Shown one piece after another: positions 1-7,706 of a stretch of 29,179 bases of DNA. The number at the start of each line of letters is the position of its first letter. The stretch's first letter is position 1. A model generated the notes under the pieces. That model saw only the letters and a list, made by a program, of their open reading frames with translations, was not told the DNA's origin and searched no databases. Both the position numbers and the translations under genes were made by a program. The stretch is taken from the IMG/VR virus record IMGVR_UViG_3300032288_001153, positions 1-29,179 of that record, one strand, 5' to 3'. Source of the DNA: a virus.

Positions 1-2159
1 CACTCCTTACCTGATTTCACGGTGCCATTGGGACTGGCGTAATACTTATTGTCGTCCATGGAGGACGGGTCAATGCGGCCTTGGACCTTGATAGGAGCCT
101 GCTGAGAGCCTTCAGTACCACCGCCTGTAGAGCCTGTAGAAGCCCCAGGAGACGGCTGAGAAGTCTGACCGATGTAGGCGTCACCCACAGGCGTAAACCG
201 CTCAGGGAGGCTCCTACGGCCCCCTGCAAGGTCGCCAAGATAGGCAGCACCAGGACCAGCACCAGCGATGATCGGGAGAAGGGACTGAGCGCGGATGGAG
301 CTACGACGCTGCACCATGTCAGGCGACTCACCGAAGCGAGGCATGAACATGCTTGCATAACGCTGCCACTCGTCCGCGTTGATCTGGGCGCCAGATTCAC
401 GGCGAGCCACGGCGTTGATGTAAGCCAGGGCAGAGACGGCGTATTCCTTCTGATCGTCAGGGATAGCGAGGTTGGCGATCTGGGTAGGACTAATAGGCCC
501 CTTGCTGGCAATCCATTCGCTGACTGCGGTCGTCAGCTTAGTAGGATCAAAGCCGGGCTTACCTTCCAGAGCCATCAGCCTACGCTGAGCCATGACGCCA
601 TTCAGACCGAAGCCGTAGTTCTTGCCGTCAGACTCCCGCTTGAACTCAAAGACAGGGACATCCACGCCGCCAATGTTGGTGACTGCAACGGCGTTGGTGA
701 TGTCACCAGCACCGCGCTCGGCACTCTCGTTCTCACCCAAGCCAGCAAAGCGCATGTCGCGCGTACCAGTGACTTGAATGGCAGGAACCCAGCGACCATC
801 AGCGTTCTGCATGAGGGGTTCGCCATTGACCATGCGGCCAATACCGACACGCTCACGACGATTGGAGCCTTCGCCTTCCCACCAGCGGACGTTGATGCCT
901 CGACCGTACTTGGTCTGATCCAGAGCATCCTTCTCACGGGAGAGGGCACCATAGCCAGACATCAAGGAGCGATCACGGGCACCGGCCTCAGTACGACGCT
1001 GATTGAGATACTCAGCCGTCAGCTTACCGCCAGCAGCCAGACCTTCAGGGATGTTCTTACCGGACAGGATGCCAGTCCCCATGCGGAACATGATTTCCCC
1101 CAGGTCCAGACCACGGCCTCGCTCATCCTCAATCTGAGAGAGAAGAGACTGAAGACGTTCCCTGTAGGGATTCACAGGCTCCCCGGTTTCGGCGGGCCTC
1201 TGGGAATCAGGGGTCTGATTAGGAGTTCCCTCTTTAACGCCCGTTAAAGCTCCGGCCTGACCAACGCCAAACCTAGATCGCATCTGCTGGACAGCATCAG
1301 CGACCGTACGGACGTTGCCTTGCTCATCCTTGAAGATGTTCCCGTTCTGAGCGATGGCCTGCTGAGAGACTACCGTGGAGACGGGTGCATTGGGGTTCGT
1401 AGCTGCTGCCTGGGCCATCTTGGAGAACCCATCGACACCAAGGAAGTGCATCCCAAGGAGCGTCTCATTGCTCCACGGAACGCCACGACGCTGAGCCTCA
1501 CCCTGGTAGTACCGGGTGGACAGGTCCATGGCCTTATCCTGCACCTGAGGGTTCCGTTTGAACTCCTCCCAATCGGGAAGCCCTTCCTGCGGGAACATCG
1601 TCCTCAGAGTGGCATAGTGACCGGGGGTGATCTGATAGCGGCCAAAGGCGCCAGAGCCAGCACCATTGGGCGTGAAGTATGGGTCGCCTCTGACTGCACC
1701 AGTTTCAAACCTAGACACCACCGAACGGGCATCGCTGAACGGATCGGTAGGAGTAGCAAAGGCTTGCTGTACCGGGGAAGACCCAGGAGGGACTGGACGA
1801 GAGCTTACTTCTTGCGCTTGAACAGGCTGCGGAGACGCCTGGGGAGGAACCGGCGGAACGACACTCGGGAGAGGAGTTTCCGTAGGCTCGGTAGGTGGGG
1901 GAGAAGCCGGGGAGCGATCCTGAGGAGCGACTCCAAGACCCTCTGGAACGCCGGGAGGCGGGGGGATAGGCGTGAAGATAGGGTTGGAAACACCCTGCGG
2001 AACAGGAGCCGGATTGGATGGTACGGCTGGCTGAGGAGCGACAGGAGCAGGGTTATATAGTGGATTAAACGGGATTGAGAGGGAGCCTGCGGCGGGACCA
2101 TCTTCAGCCTCCGGTATAGGTTCATAGCGCCCCGTAAGGGGATTGATAAAATAGTTCAT
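1..2159 (-). CDS. Internal virion protein with transglycosylase-like domain (partial, runs off left edge)
   Basis: The frame is open from the ATG at 2159 down to base 1, about 719 codons, so the C-terminus is missing. An AGAGGTGG ribosome site lies just upstream. Residues about 20-140 are very proline-rich and probably disordered. Residues about 145-260 look like a lysozyme or lytic transglycosylase fold: RFETG holds the candidate catalytic Glu at about 152, followed by GSGAFGRYQI, the usual G-x-(F/Y)-G-x-(Y/M)-Q turn. Further on, the ARRESGAQI segment resembles a motif common in phage DNA-ejection proteins. The likely role is peptidoglycan cleavage during DNA entry, as for T7 gp16. It is the last gene visible in the leftward virion operon. 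One copy of the 18-bp palindrome lies inside it (1232-1249). Confidence 0.8.
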   Translation of the reverse strand, partial: MNYFINPLTGRYEPIPEAEDGPAAGSLSIPFNPLYNPAPVAPQPAVPSNPAPVPQGVSNPIFTPIPPPPGVPEGLGVAPQDRSPASPPPTEPTETPLPSVVPPVPPQASPQPVQAQEVSSRPVPPGSSPVQQAFATPTDPFSDARSVVSRFETGAVRGDPYFTPNGAGSGAFGRYQITPGHYATLRTMFPQEGLPDWEEFKRNPQVQDKAMDLSTRYYQGEAQRRGVPWSNETLLGMHFLGVDGFSKMAQAAATNPNAPVSTVVSQQAIAQNGNIFKDEQGNVRTVADAVQQMRSRFGVGQAGALTGVKEGTPNQTPDSQRPAETGEPVNPYRERLQSLLSQIEDERGRGLDLGEIMFRMGTGILSGKNIPEGLAAGGKLTAEYLNQRRTEAGARDRSLMSGYGALSREKDALDQTKYGRGINVRWWEGEGSNRRERVGIGRMVNGEPLMQNADGRWVPAIQVTGTRDMRFAGLGENESAERGAGDITNAVAVTNIGGVDVPVFEFKRESDGKNYGFGLNGVMAQRRLMALEGKPGFDPTKLTTAVSEWIASKGPISPTQIANLAIPDDQKEYAVSALAYINAVARRESGAQINADEWQRYASMFMPRFGESPDMVQRRSSIRAQSLLPIIAGAGPGAAYLGDLAGGRRSLPERFTPVGDAYIGQTSQPSPGASTGSTGGGTEGSQQAPIKVQGRIDPSSMDDNKYYASPNGTVKSGKE
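1232..1249. promoter_or_regulatory. 18-bp palindrome, copy 1
   Basis: CTTTAACG CC CGTTAAAG: both eight-base arms are perfect. It lies inside the transglycosylase virion gene and is read there as LTGVKE. The match defines the consensus used for the other copies. Confidence 0.85.
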
Positions 2160-2168
2160 GACCACCTC

Positions 2169-3260
2169 TTACCAGAGCCCACCAATAGTGAACGGATCAA
2201 GGTTGGCAGACTTAAGAGGAGCAGAACCCCATCCACCGAACGGGTCGTAACCAGCCATACGAGCAAGGCCGAACATCTGGGCACCAGCACCAAGACCTCC
2301 CTGCACACCAGCAGCGATAGGATTGCGGTTCTGGAAGGTGGTGGATTCTACGTTGTTCCCAAACTGCTGACCGCCAACGATCTTCATGTATCGGGCAGCC
2401 AAATCCATATCAGCCGTACGGGCGTACTCGTTACCCTGAATAGCGTTGTCCAGTTCTGCCTGAGCAAGCGCCCTCTGCTGATTGCCTACGTCAAGCTGGC
2501 CCTGGATGCCTGCATTCTGAGCCGCAAGACCGCCAGTGATAAGATCAGCGCCAACCTTAGTAGCACCAAGGCTCTGGTTATTGGCTGCCAGGGCCGCGCT
2601 CATGCCTGTGGTGTTCTGCTGATTGGCAAGACCCAGGCCGGTGTTGAACAGGTTCCCACGGACGCCAGAGGCGATGTCCGCAGCACGGTCCTGGGCGGCA
2701 TTCGTCAGCAGGGCCTCAGTCACACCAGCGCGGGTGCTATTCATGTTGCCAGAACCCACGGCAGAGGCGTTGTTCTGGGCTATGCCCGTCTGAAGATTAC
2801 GGTTCACGTCCCTCAGCGATGCGTCAATCACACCATCGGCGTAGGGATTGTTGGCGTAAGCTCCTGCGGCAGCAATGGTACGGCCAGTGGGGTCGCTCAT
2901 CGCCCGATCATAGATGGCGTTGGCGTTACCAGTGACGTTGCCGAAGTTGGCTACCCCAGACCAGCCAGAGTTGGTCAGGCCCGCCCCAGCAGCTTCAGCG
3001 GTGTTGGACCAGTTGCCCATCCGATTCCAACCACCAGTGAGGTTATCGTTCCCCCCGGCGACGAAATCACCCTTATATCTTCCTAGATTGTTGGCGTCAT
3101 ACCAAGCTGAATCAGCCCGTTTGAAGCCTTCATGAAGATAGGGAGCCTGATAGGACCACGGGGAATTAGAACTGGACTGGCTCTGCCCGTCGCTAGACGA
3201 CATAGCACCACCAATGGCGCTAATAGCAGAGGCGCCTAGAATTGCGGCTTCGATGCCCAT
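2169..3260 (-). CDS. Ejection-type internal virion protein
   Basis: 363 residues, with AAGGAG eight bases before the ATG. The N-terminus (MGIEAAILGASAISAIGGAM) is a small-residue, hydrophobic, membrane-active-looking segment. It is followed by a Ser/Gln-rich stretch and then an Ala/Asn/Gly-rich, mostly helical body with many Gln and no Cys, as in podovirus proteins ejected with the DNA. The PWSYQAPYLHEGF segment near residue 33 resembles a motif seen in other phage structural proteins. It lies immediately upstream of the transglycosylase virion protein (nine-base gap), which supports an internal core or ejection role. No enzymatic motif was seen, and assignment is by composition and position. 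Confidence 0.6.
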   Translation of the reverse strand: MGIEAAILGASAISAIGGAMSSSDGQSQSSSNSPWSYQAPYLHEGFKRADSAWYDANNLGRYKGDFVAGGNDNLTGGWNRMGNWSNTAEAAGAGLTNSGWSGVANFGNVTGNANAIYDRAMSDPTGRTIAAAGAYANNPYADGVIDASLRDVNRNLQTGIAQNNASAVGSGNMNSTRAGVTEALLTNAAQDRAADIASGVRGNLFNTGLGLANQQNTTGMSAALAANNQSLGATKVGADLITGGLAAQNAGIQGQLDVGNQQRALAQAELDNAIQGNEYARTADMDLAARYMKIVGGQQFGNNVESTTFQNRNPIAAGVQGGLGAGAQMFGLARMAGYDPFGGWGSAPLKSANLDPFTIGGLW

Positions 3261-3273
3261 TAAATGAGACTCC

Positions 3274-3630
3274 TTAAAGCCTCACGAATACATCTAAGTA
3301 CCCCTGTCCATCTAATCTGGGGTGGGTGGAGACGTACTGGAAGCGATATTTTTTGATAAACTTCAGATGCTTGGTGTCACCTGGGGTGTGAAGAATGAAC
3401 ACAGGCTCCCCAAGGGCGTCTATGACAGATTGAAAGTCGTGTTCAAGATGCCGCGCCCTTTGGGGAGTCCAAGGTTTGTGTATAATGACGTGACCAAAGT
3501 ATCGGCCAGCGTATAGTTCTAGAGAAATCGTCCAGTCAGGCCGCTCGATTACCGGGGTCTTGCCCTGGCCATCCTTAACGCCCGTTAAAGTAGCCCTTAG
3601 TTGAGCTTGATCCAGCTTGTCCCATCCCAT
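3274..3630 (-). CDS. Small GNAT-like protein in the virion operon
   Basis: 118 residues. The start at 3630 overlaps the end of the upstream small tail gene by 34 bases. The C-terminal half (EPVFILHTPGD, KFIKKYRFQYV, LDVFVRL) resembles the last strands of small GNAT-like proteins often found among podovirus virion genes, near the place of T7 gp13. No clear acetyl-CoA loop is visible, so catalysis is uncertain. An 18-bp palindrome copy (3573-3590) lies in frame and encodes LTGVKD near residue 15, where it looks like an added surface loop. Confidence 0.5.
   Translation of the reverse strand: MGWDKLDQAQLRATLTGVKDGQGKTPVIERPDWTISLELYAGRYFGHVIIHKPWTPQRARHLEHDFQSVIDALGEPVFILHTPGDTKHLKFIKKYRFQYVSTHPRLDGQGYLDVFVRL
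3573..3590. promoter_or_regulatory. 18-bp palindrome, copy 2
   Basis: CCTTAACG CC CGTTAAAG, one change from consensus. It is in frame near the start of the GNAT-like gene, read as LTGVKD. Confidence 0.8.
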
Positions 3631-3851
3631 CCGTAGAATCCATCACCGCCCCCAGGGTTCCAGGGAGCTTTGGCATAGACAACCAGGCCCTCCCTGGGGT
3701 TCTCAGGAGCAGCCTGATAGGAAGCCGAAGACCTCTCCACTAGCTCGTTGACCAGGGTAGAGAGCTTGCGTAGCTCCTGATAAACCCACATCTGAGCAGA
3801 CTCAGGGCTACTTGGAGGAGAGCTTACGGTGTATCCGGTAGGCTTGCTCAT
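3597..3851 (-). CDS. Small tail-associated structural protein
   Basis: 84 residues. The ATG at 3851 overlaps the upstream TGA as ATGA, which indicates translational coupling. The N-terminal half is helical, possibly a short coiled coil (YQELRKLSTLVNELVE). The C-terminus has the pattern REGLVVYAKAPWNPGGGDGFYGWDGTSWIKLN region, split around GFYGWDGTSW, which is common at the ends of small phage tail or fibre-associated proteins. The neighbours on both sides are virion genes. The family is recognised by pattern only. Confidence 0.55.
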   Translation of the reverse strand: MSKPTGYTVSSPPSSPESAQMWVYQELRKLSTLVNELVERSSASYQAAPENPREGLVVYAKAPWNPGGGDGFYGWDGTSWIKLN

Positions 3852-5470
3852 TTGATGCTCAGCCTCCGAATATCCACGTCATAGCCAGACAGGTAATACC
3901 CACCGCCAGCAGGAAAGTTGAAGCCAGTAGAGAGGAATCTTCCGTTGGTCCGGGTATCGACCTTGTACTGAGTCTTAGGATCAAACGGGATAGGAGTCTC
4001 AAAGGAGACAACGCTATCTGGGTTCTCACTTCTACCGAAGGCTACAGAGAAGCCTGAGGACGAATTAGCCTGAACCAGGGGGTATAGCGAGGCGATGAAC
4101 TTACGAGCATCCAGGGCCATACCCAGAGACTCCAAAGTGATGCCGGATCGGGTCACGTAGCCATTGCCTGAAAGCCCTGTGACTGACGGCTTTGAGATTT
4201 TCGGTAGGTTGGGATCATCAAGACCCAGGACCCTACTCTCAGATACGACAGTACCAGACTTGACTGAGCTTAAGAGGACATGCCGGGTGAAGGTGTCCTC
4301 CTGTTCCGCGTAGGTGCCGCCGATGCCTTCGTAGCTGATGGATGCCGTGGCGTAGGACAGCTTGGAATCCACGTTGGCCATCGTCATCGAGGAGATGTTT
4401 GGAACGTCTAGGAAGGTCCAAGTGTCCGAGGCATAGTTATAGACAGCAGCCTCATTGCAGTAGGTGGTACCTGGGAACAGAACCTCAGAGATGGTCGTGG
4501 GGTAGCAGAAGAAGACCGAGGTAAGGGTAGGGGAGTGGAATGTGAAGCAGAACTTAGACTTGGACTGATTGATCCTGTCAAAGATGAATCTGCGTACCCG
4601 ATTGTCAGCTATGGACCGCTTGGAGATACCATCATTTACGTAGATGTCTCTCTGGCCAAATACAAAGTGCCTACCCTGGACTTCTACAAAGCAGTTGGCA
4701 GACATCACCCCATCATCAGCAAAGAGCTTCCTGAAGGAGAAGACCAGAGGAGCGCCAATGTACTCCATCAGGAAGGCTTCCCGATTGGAGTAGATGACGA
4801 ACTCGTTCTTCAAAGGACCACCATCCACTAGCTGTCCAGTAGCCTCAGTGATGACATTCTCACCAGCAAGGGAGGACAGGAGGGTGGTATCCCAATCAGG
4901 GGGAGTGGACCCCGAGGAGGTAGCATTGGACCACTTGACCATCGTGGGATAGTCAGACGCCCCCTTGGTGACAGACAAGGCAATACCAAAGTCCTTGAAG
5001 GACCTGAAGGCCCTGGCCCTCCAAGAAGCATCCCAAGCAGGGACAGGCTTCATCTGAGGGGTCAAGTCATCATAGTAGTAGGGGACAAAATCAGGACGGT
5101 TGACGTAAAGGATGCCCCCAAGCAGGGTAGTCGTATAAGGCTCGTCAGAGATAGACGCAGCAGCAGCAGGATTGATATTGGTCAGAGTGTCATTGACCAG
5201 GGACCTGAATCTAAAGTCTCTGGTGCCGATGATGATAGGGTCAAACCCAGATACAGACTCAGCAGTAGCCAGGAGAACCGGGGGTTCTGCAAGGCTATCC
5301 ACTGAGGCAATATTACTGATGTTCCTAAGGACGGGACCAGAGGTTACTCGATTACCCTGGAAAAGAACATTCCTCCCGTCCGACCAAGCACCTACAGGAA
5401 GGTCGAACGGGGCAAGGTCCTTGATGATCCCAAACTTCCCTAGGTCCCTGACAGGAACGGGAGATGCCAT
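3848..5470 (-). CDS. Virion structural protein, probable tail component
   Basis: 540 residues. The N-terminus (VPVRDLGKFGIIKDLAPFDL, then GAWSDGRNV) matches a pattern I know from podovirus structural proteins that open with a loop around a (D/N)xPxxAxSxxxNVRF-like core. The rest is beta-rich with repeated aromatic strands and no enzyme motif. Its size and position between the collar protein and the ejection proteins suggest a tail tube or nozzle protein, analogous to T7 gp12, but the sequence does not match T7 gp12 by eye. The ATG directly abuts an 18-bp palindrome (5471-5488) with no normal ribosome site, so it may depend on coupling to the upstream gene. Confidence 0.6.
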   Translation of the reverse strand: MASPVPVRDLGKFGIIKDLAPFDLPVGAWSDGRNVLFQGNRVTSGPVLRNISNIASVDSLAEPPVLLATAESVSGFDPIIIGTRDFRFRSLVNDTLTNINPAAAASISDEPYTTTLLGGILYVNRPDFVPYYYDDLTPQMKPVPAWDASWRARAFRSFKDFGIALSVTKGASDYPTMVKWSNATSSGSTPPDWDTTLLSSLAGENVITEATGQLVDGGPLKNEFVIYSNREAFLMEYIGAPLVFSFRKLFADDGVMSANCFVEVQGRHFVFGQRDIYVNDGISKRSIADNRVRRFIFDRINQSKSKFCFTFHSPTLTSVFFCYPTTISEVLFPGTTYCNEAAVYNYASDTWTFLDVPNISSMTMANVDSKLSYATASISYEGIGGTYAEQEDTFTRHVLLSSVKSGTVVSESRVLGLDDPNLPKISKPSVTGLSGNGYVTRSGITLESLGMALDARKFIASLYPLVQANSSSGFSVAFGRSENPDSVVSFETPIPFDPKTQYKVDTRTNGRFLSTGFNFPAGGGYYLSGYDVDIRRLSIK

Positions 5471-5488
5471 CTTTAATGCCTGTTAAAA
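5471..5488. promoter_or_regulatory. 18-bp palindrome, copy 3, filling a gene junction
   Basis: CTTTAATG CC TGTTAAAA. It occupies exactly the whole gap between the stop of the collar gene (5489) and the ATG of the next gene (5470). The two matching changes next to the centre (G-to-A on each strand) keep the arms complementary. Confidence 0.75.
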
Positions 5489-6178
5489 TTAGTACTTCAT
5501 GATGAACATGAGGGCGTAATACGGGGGCTGAACATTAGTCAGCGTATGGGTATGGGCACCATCATCAGAGATAGTGTGAGAGTGGGTCTGACCCCCACCA
5601 GTACTCTGAATGGTAATACCCGTAGTGGCAGTAGACGTAGAGACGTTTGAGCCAAAGCCATTAGACAAGCTGGCAAAGCCAGAGCCTACGGTACCACCGT
5701 TGGCATAGGTATGAGCATGGCCTGGGTCAGTCACAGTATGGGTATGAGAGGGAATCTGGTTGGTGCTGAGAGCAGTCCCACCAGTATTGGCCGTATGGTT
5801 GTGGGTACCGTTGGAGCTAGTTGTATAGCTCGTAGAACCACCAGTAGAACCCTGAGCATAAGTAGCCCCAGAAGCTACAATGAACCTATCACGGAGGTCA
5901 GGAGCTACAATGGTCCCTGCACCGTCAGTCCTAGTGAGAGTCTGACCACTACAGGCAGCAAAGCCATCAGGGATAGCACCAGCAGTAGGGGACCACATGA
6001 TGATGCTGCCAATAGGCATGATCTTAGCAAAGTAGATCGGCTTGGTAGCATCAGGGAAGGTAGTCTTCAGAGTGGACTTGATCAGACGGATATGATCATC
6101 GGTCTGACTCAGGAAGTCACTGGAAGTAGGGTTGGAGGTATTCAGGTCTGAAATATGAGTGGCAGTCTCAAGGCCCAT
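5489..6178 (-). CDS. Tail collar / fibre-tip protein
   Basis: 229 residues. The N-terminus (MGLETATHISDLNTSNPT, DDHIRLIKSTLKTTFP) is the widespread short phage fibre N-terminal segment. It is followed by the Phage Tail Collar signature (MPIGSIIMWSP, IPDGFAACSGQTL, APDLRDRFIV). The C-terminal half is Gly/Thr/Ser-rich with many HxH pairs (HNH, HTH, HAH, HSH) and ends with PPYYALMFIMKY. HxH clusters bind metal ions inside trimeric fibre tips such as T4 gp12 and gp37, so a trimeric receptor-contact or baseplate-tip protein is likely. The 5' leader (6179-6239) contains two hairpins. The stop is separated from the next gene by exactly one palindrome copy. Confidence 0.8.
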   Translation of the reverse strand: MGLETATHISDLNTSNPTSSDFLSQTDDHIRLIKSTLKTTFPDATKPIYFAKIMPIGSIIMWSPTAGAIPDGFAACSGQTLTRTDGAGTIVAPDLRDRFIVASGATYAQGSTGGSTSYTTSSNGTHNHTANTGGTALSTNQIPSHTHTVTDPGHAHTYANGGTVGSGFASLSNGFGSNVSTSTATTGITIQSTGGGQTHSHTISDDGAHTHTLTNVQPPYYALMFIMKY

Positions 6179-6184
6179 CTACGG

Positions 6185-6233
6185 GTACTCTCTAGGTAAG
6201 TCCCAGAGAGTACTTAAGGCGTGTATAACGCCT
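6185..6233 (-). promoter_or_regulatory. Two hairpins in the collar gene leader
   Basis: AGGCGT/ACGCCT (6217-6233) followed on the minus strand by GTACTCTCT/AGAGAGTAC (6185-6213, perfect nine-base arms, 11-base loop). They fill the gap before the ATG at 6178 and could attenuate or protect the downstream message. No T-run is present. Confidence 0.45.
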
Positions 6234-6239
6234 CGTAGG

Positions 6240-6500
6240 TCACTCTGGGCTGAAGATTGCGGATGAAAAGGTGTCAGGGTAGCGACGGATGAAAGCATCC
6301 ACGTCATACCCTGTGATGCTCTTGATGAGCTTTAGGCGAGCCGGAAGGTCGTCATTGAACAGCCCCTCCTGAAGATGGAAGGAGACTTCATCTGCGACCA
6401 TAGAACCACGAGAAGGGGTGTCCTCGTTTACCTCGTCAGTACCGTCCTCGTACTTGTGGACTTCCTTGGTGAGGGTTTCGAGGATGCTGAGGAGGTCCAT
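6240..6500 (-). CDS. Hypothetical acidic protein, first gene of leftward operon
   Basis: 86 residues with AAGGA seven bases before the ATG. It is acidic, helical and without Cys, membrane segment or motif I recognise (YDVDAFIRRYPDTF near the C-terminus). It is the promoter-proximal gene of the leftward virion operon, about 180 bases downstream of the sigma70-like promoter at 6680-6708. The function is unknown; a head or tail assembly factor is possible. Confidence 0.6.
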   Translation of the reverse strand: MDLLSILETLTKEVHKYEDGTDEVNEDTPSRGSMVADEVSFHLQEGLFNDDLPARLKLIKSITGYDVDAFIRRYPDTFSSAIFSPE

Positions 6501-6549
6501 TGGGAGTCCTTAGGAATGCTTGGAGGGGCTGGGGATAATACTTGAGGAG

Positions 6550-6609
6550 GCTGAGGTAGGCAAGGGGGGTGCTTAGGTCAGCTTAGGTCGGAAGGGGGCT
6601 GCTTAGGTC
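6550..6609. repeat. Phased GCTTAGGTC direct repeats
   Basis: GCTTAGGTC starts at 6571, 6581 and 6601, with a related GCTGAGGTA at 6550. Spacings are 10 and 20 bases, so all copies face the same side of the helix, as for iterons or arrayed protein sites. Confidence 0.55.
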
Positions 6610-6679
6610 TGCCGTGGCGTTTCCTTGACGCCCTCCCTTTAGGTCAGGCCAGGGACTCCATAGGGGAGGTATAATAATA

Positions 6680-6708
6680 ATAATAAAAAGTCGCCGCCAT
6701 TTTTTGAA
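6680..6708 (-). promoter_or_regulatory. Leftward sigma70-like promoter candidate
   Basis: On the minus strand TTCAAA (6703-6708) and TATTAT (6680-6685) are separated by 17 bases. It points at the virion operon, whose first ATG is at 6500. Confidence 0.4.
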
Positions 6709-6717
6709 GTCGCCTAA

Positions 6718-6748
6718 TTGACCCTCCGGGGGCCATAAGCGGTATATG
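6718..6748 (+). promoter_or_regulatory. Rightward sigma70-like promoter candidate
   Basis: TTGACC (6718-6723) and TATATG (6743-6748) with a 19-base spacer, longer than ideal. Transcripts would cross the paired operator at 6786-6857 and the hairpin at 6871 before reaching the gene at 7002. Confidence 0.35.
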
Positions 6749-6787
6749 GAAAGGGCCGACTAACTACAGAGTATCGGACGATCCAAC

Positions 6788-6805
6788 CTTTAACAGGCGA
6801 TAAGG
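6788..6805. promoter_or_regulatory. 18-bp palindrome, copy 4 (left half of paired operator)
   Basis: CTTTAACA GG CGATAAGG. Centre 50 bp from copy 5, and both are embedded in a 22-bp inverted repeat just downstream of the rightward sigma70-like promoter. Confidence 0.8.
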
Positions 6806-6837
6806 TTACTCAGGCTGCACGGGCAGCAATGGGCGAA

Positions 6838-6855
6838 CCTTATCGTCTGTTAAAG
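6838..6855. promoter_or_regulatory. 18-bp palindrome, copy 5 (right half of paired operator)
   Basis: CCTTATCG TC TGTTAAAG. Nearly the reverse complement of copy 4, separated by 50 bp centre to centre, ahead of the terminator-like hairpin at 6871. Confidence 0.8.
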
Positions 6856-6870
6856 GTATGTGTGAAAAAT

Positions 6871-6895
6871 GCCACTTTTCGGGGTGGCTTTTCTT
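6871..6895 (+). terminator. Terminator-like hairpin in the early leader
   Basis: GCCAC / GTGGC stem followed by TTTTCTT and preceded by AAAAA. The stem is short. It lies between the paired operator and the first rightward gene, so it could act as an attenuator. Confidence 0.5.
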
Positions 6896-7001
6896 GTGAA
6901 GGGGCGAACCATGCTGGTTCTCTTGTTCGATTCGTCCGGTGCATACATCGGACGCCGCATCATCCGCCGTTAGCAACTAAACAAACTGAAGGATCAAACC
7001 A

Positions 7002-7667
7002 ATGGCTAAGACCGTGAAGACTGACACCGCTGCCGACATAGCCCCACGCATGGGCACCGCTGAGCCGCCCAAGGCAACCGCTGAAGAGAAGCTGGCGGCA
7101 ATGCTGGCTGAGGCTGCGAACAATCCCGCCCTGAAGGCTGGCGAGGCTGCTGCCGCTACCCTGAACAAGGGCAACCGTAAGACTCTTGAGGCTTGGCTCA
7201 AGGTCGGCGCTGCCATGGTCGCCATTGGCGAGATGACGAATGGCAATCCGCGTGCCATCGGCGCCGTGGTTGCCACCATGCCCGAATTTTCCTGCATCCC
7301 TTCGCCTATCCGCAGCAACGCCAAGTGGCTCTACGTTGAGCGTGAGATGGTTGAGGAGAACCTGAAGGCTGGCATCTTCAAGGGCGATCATCCGACCACG
7401 CTGCGTGAGCAGTTTAACAAGCTGAAGGCCAGCAACCAGGCCCCCAAGGAAGAGGGCGAGGAAGGCGAGGGTTCGGCTGAGGGCGGTAATGGCGCCGCCG
7501 ATGATGGGAGCGAGAACATCGCCCCGGCCATCGCCATCGCCAAGGGCTACCTCGATGGGCTGGATGAGGAGGGCCTGAGGAAGTGGACCATGGGTCTGTG
7601 CAGCCTGCTGGCTGAGAAGCCCACAACCCGGAAGCTGCTGCTGTCCGTGCTGCCCAAGGTGAAGTGA
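7002..7667 (+). CDS. Hypothetical early protein, Ala/Lys/Glu-rich
   Basis: 221 residues with AAGGA eight bases upstream of the ATG. The N-terminus is Lys/Ala-rich, and a central helical part contains the WLKVGAAMVAIGEM stretch. An acidic Gly/Glu linker lies around residues 146-170, and a short helical C-terminus ends LLLSVLPKVK. No family was recognised. It is the first gene of the rightward early block, downstream of the paired operator and hairpin, and two tandem terminators follow it. The position suggests an immediate-early host-takeover or DNA-associated protein, but nothing in the sequence proves it. Confidence 0.65.
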   Translation: MAKTVKTDTAADIAPRMGTAEPPKATAEEKLAAMLAEAANNPALKAGEAAAATLNKGNRKTLEAWLKVGAAMVAIGEMTNGNPRAIGAVVATMPEFSCIPSPIRSNAKWLYVEREMVEENLKAGIFKGDHPTTLREQFNKLKASNQAPKEEGEEGEGSAEGGNGAADDGSENIAPAIAIAKGYLDGLDEEGLRKWTMGLCSLLAEKPTTRKLLLSVLPKVK

Positions 7668-7673
7668 CTAAAG

Positions 7674-7701
7674 GAGGCATCCGAAAGGGTGCCTCTTTTT
7701 T
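7674..7701 (+). terminator. Intrinsic terminator
   Basis: GAGGCATCC, GAAA tetraloop, GGGTGCCTC, then six T. It directly follows the gene ending at 7667. Confidence 0.85.
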
Positions 7702-7706
7702 CCATT

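Larger units (their letters stand above)
6786..6857. repeat. 22-bp inverted repeat containing two palindrome copies
   Basis: Arms 6786-6807 and 6836-6857 are reverse complements with one mismatch, separated by 28 bases. Each arm is itself an 18-bp palindrome plus flanks. In DNA this offers two dimer sites five helical turns apart; in RNA it could form a long stem ahead of the 6871 hairpin. Confidence 0.85.
6501..7001. other. Gene-free divergent control region
   Basis: No convincing gene lies in this 501-bp gap. It holds phased 9-bp direct repeats (6550-6609), an A/T-rich tract of ATA triplets, back-to-back sigma70-like promoters (6680-6708 leftward, 6718-6748 rightward), and a pair of 18-bp palindromes with centres exactly 50 bp apart inside a 22-bp inverted repeat (6786-6857). 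A terminator-like hairpin follows (6871-6895). Leftward virion genes and rightward early genes diverge here, so it is the natural place for a transcriptional switch. Confidence 0.7.

Noticed and set aside
81-1247. 388-codon plus-strand frame opposite the left-edge virion gene.
   Set aside because: The minus-strand frame encodes a recognisable transglycosylase and ejection-type protein; the plus frame is its antisense shadow.
1232-1249. The TTAA-N6-TTAA core of the repeated palindrome resembles the alphaproteobacterial CtrA site.
   Set aside because: CtrA sites are TTAA-N7-TTAA. Here the spacing is six in every full copy, and the conserved CG flanks and full palindromy extend beyond the TTAA halves. 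Kept only as an alternative to test.
6829-7017. Reading frame of 62 codons in the control region.
   Set aside because: It has no ribosome site, overlaps an operator arm and a terminator-like hairpin, and has no protein-like pattern.
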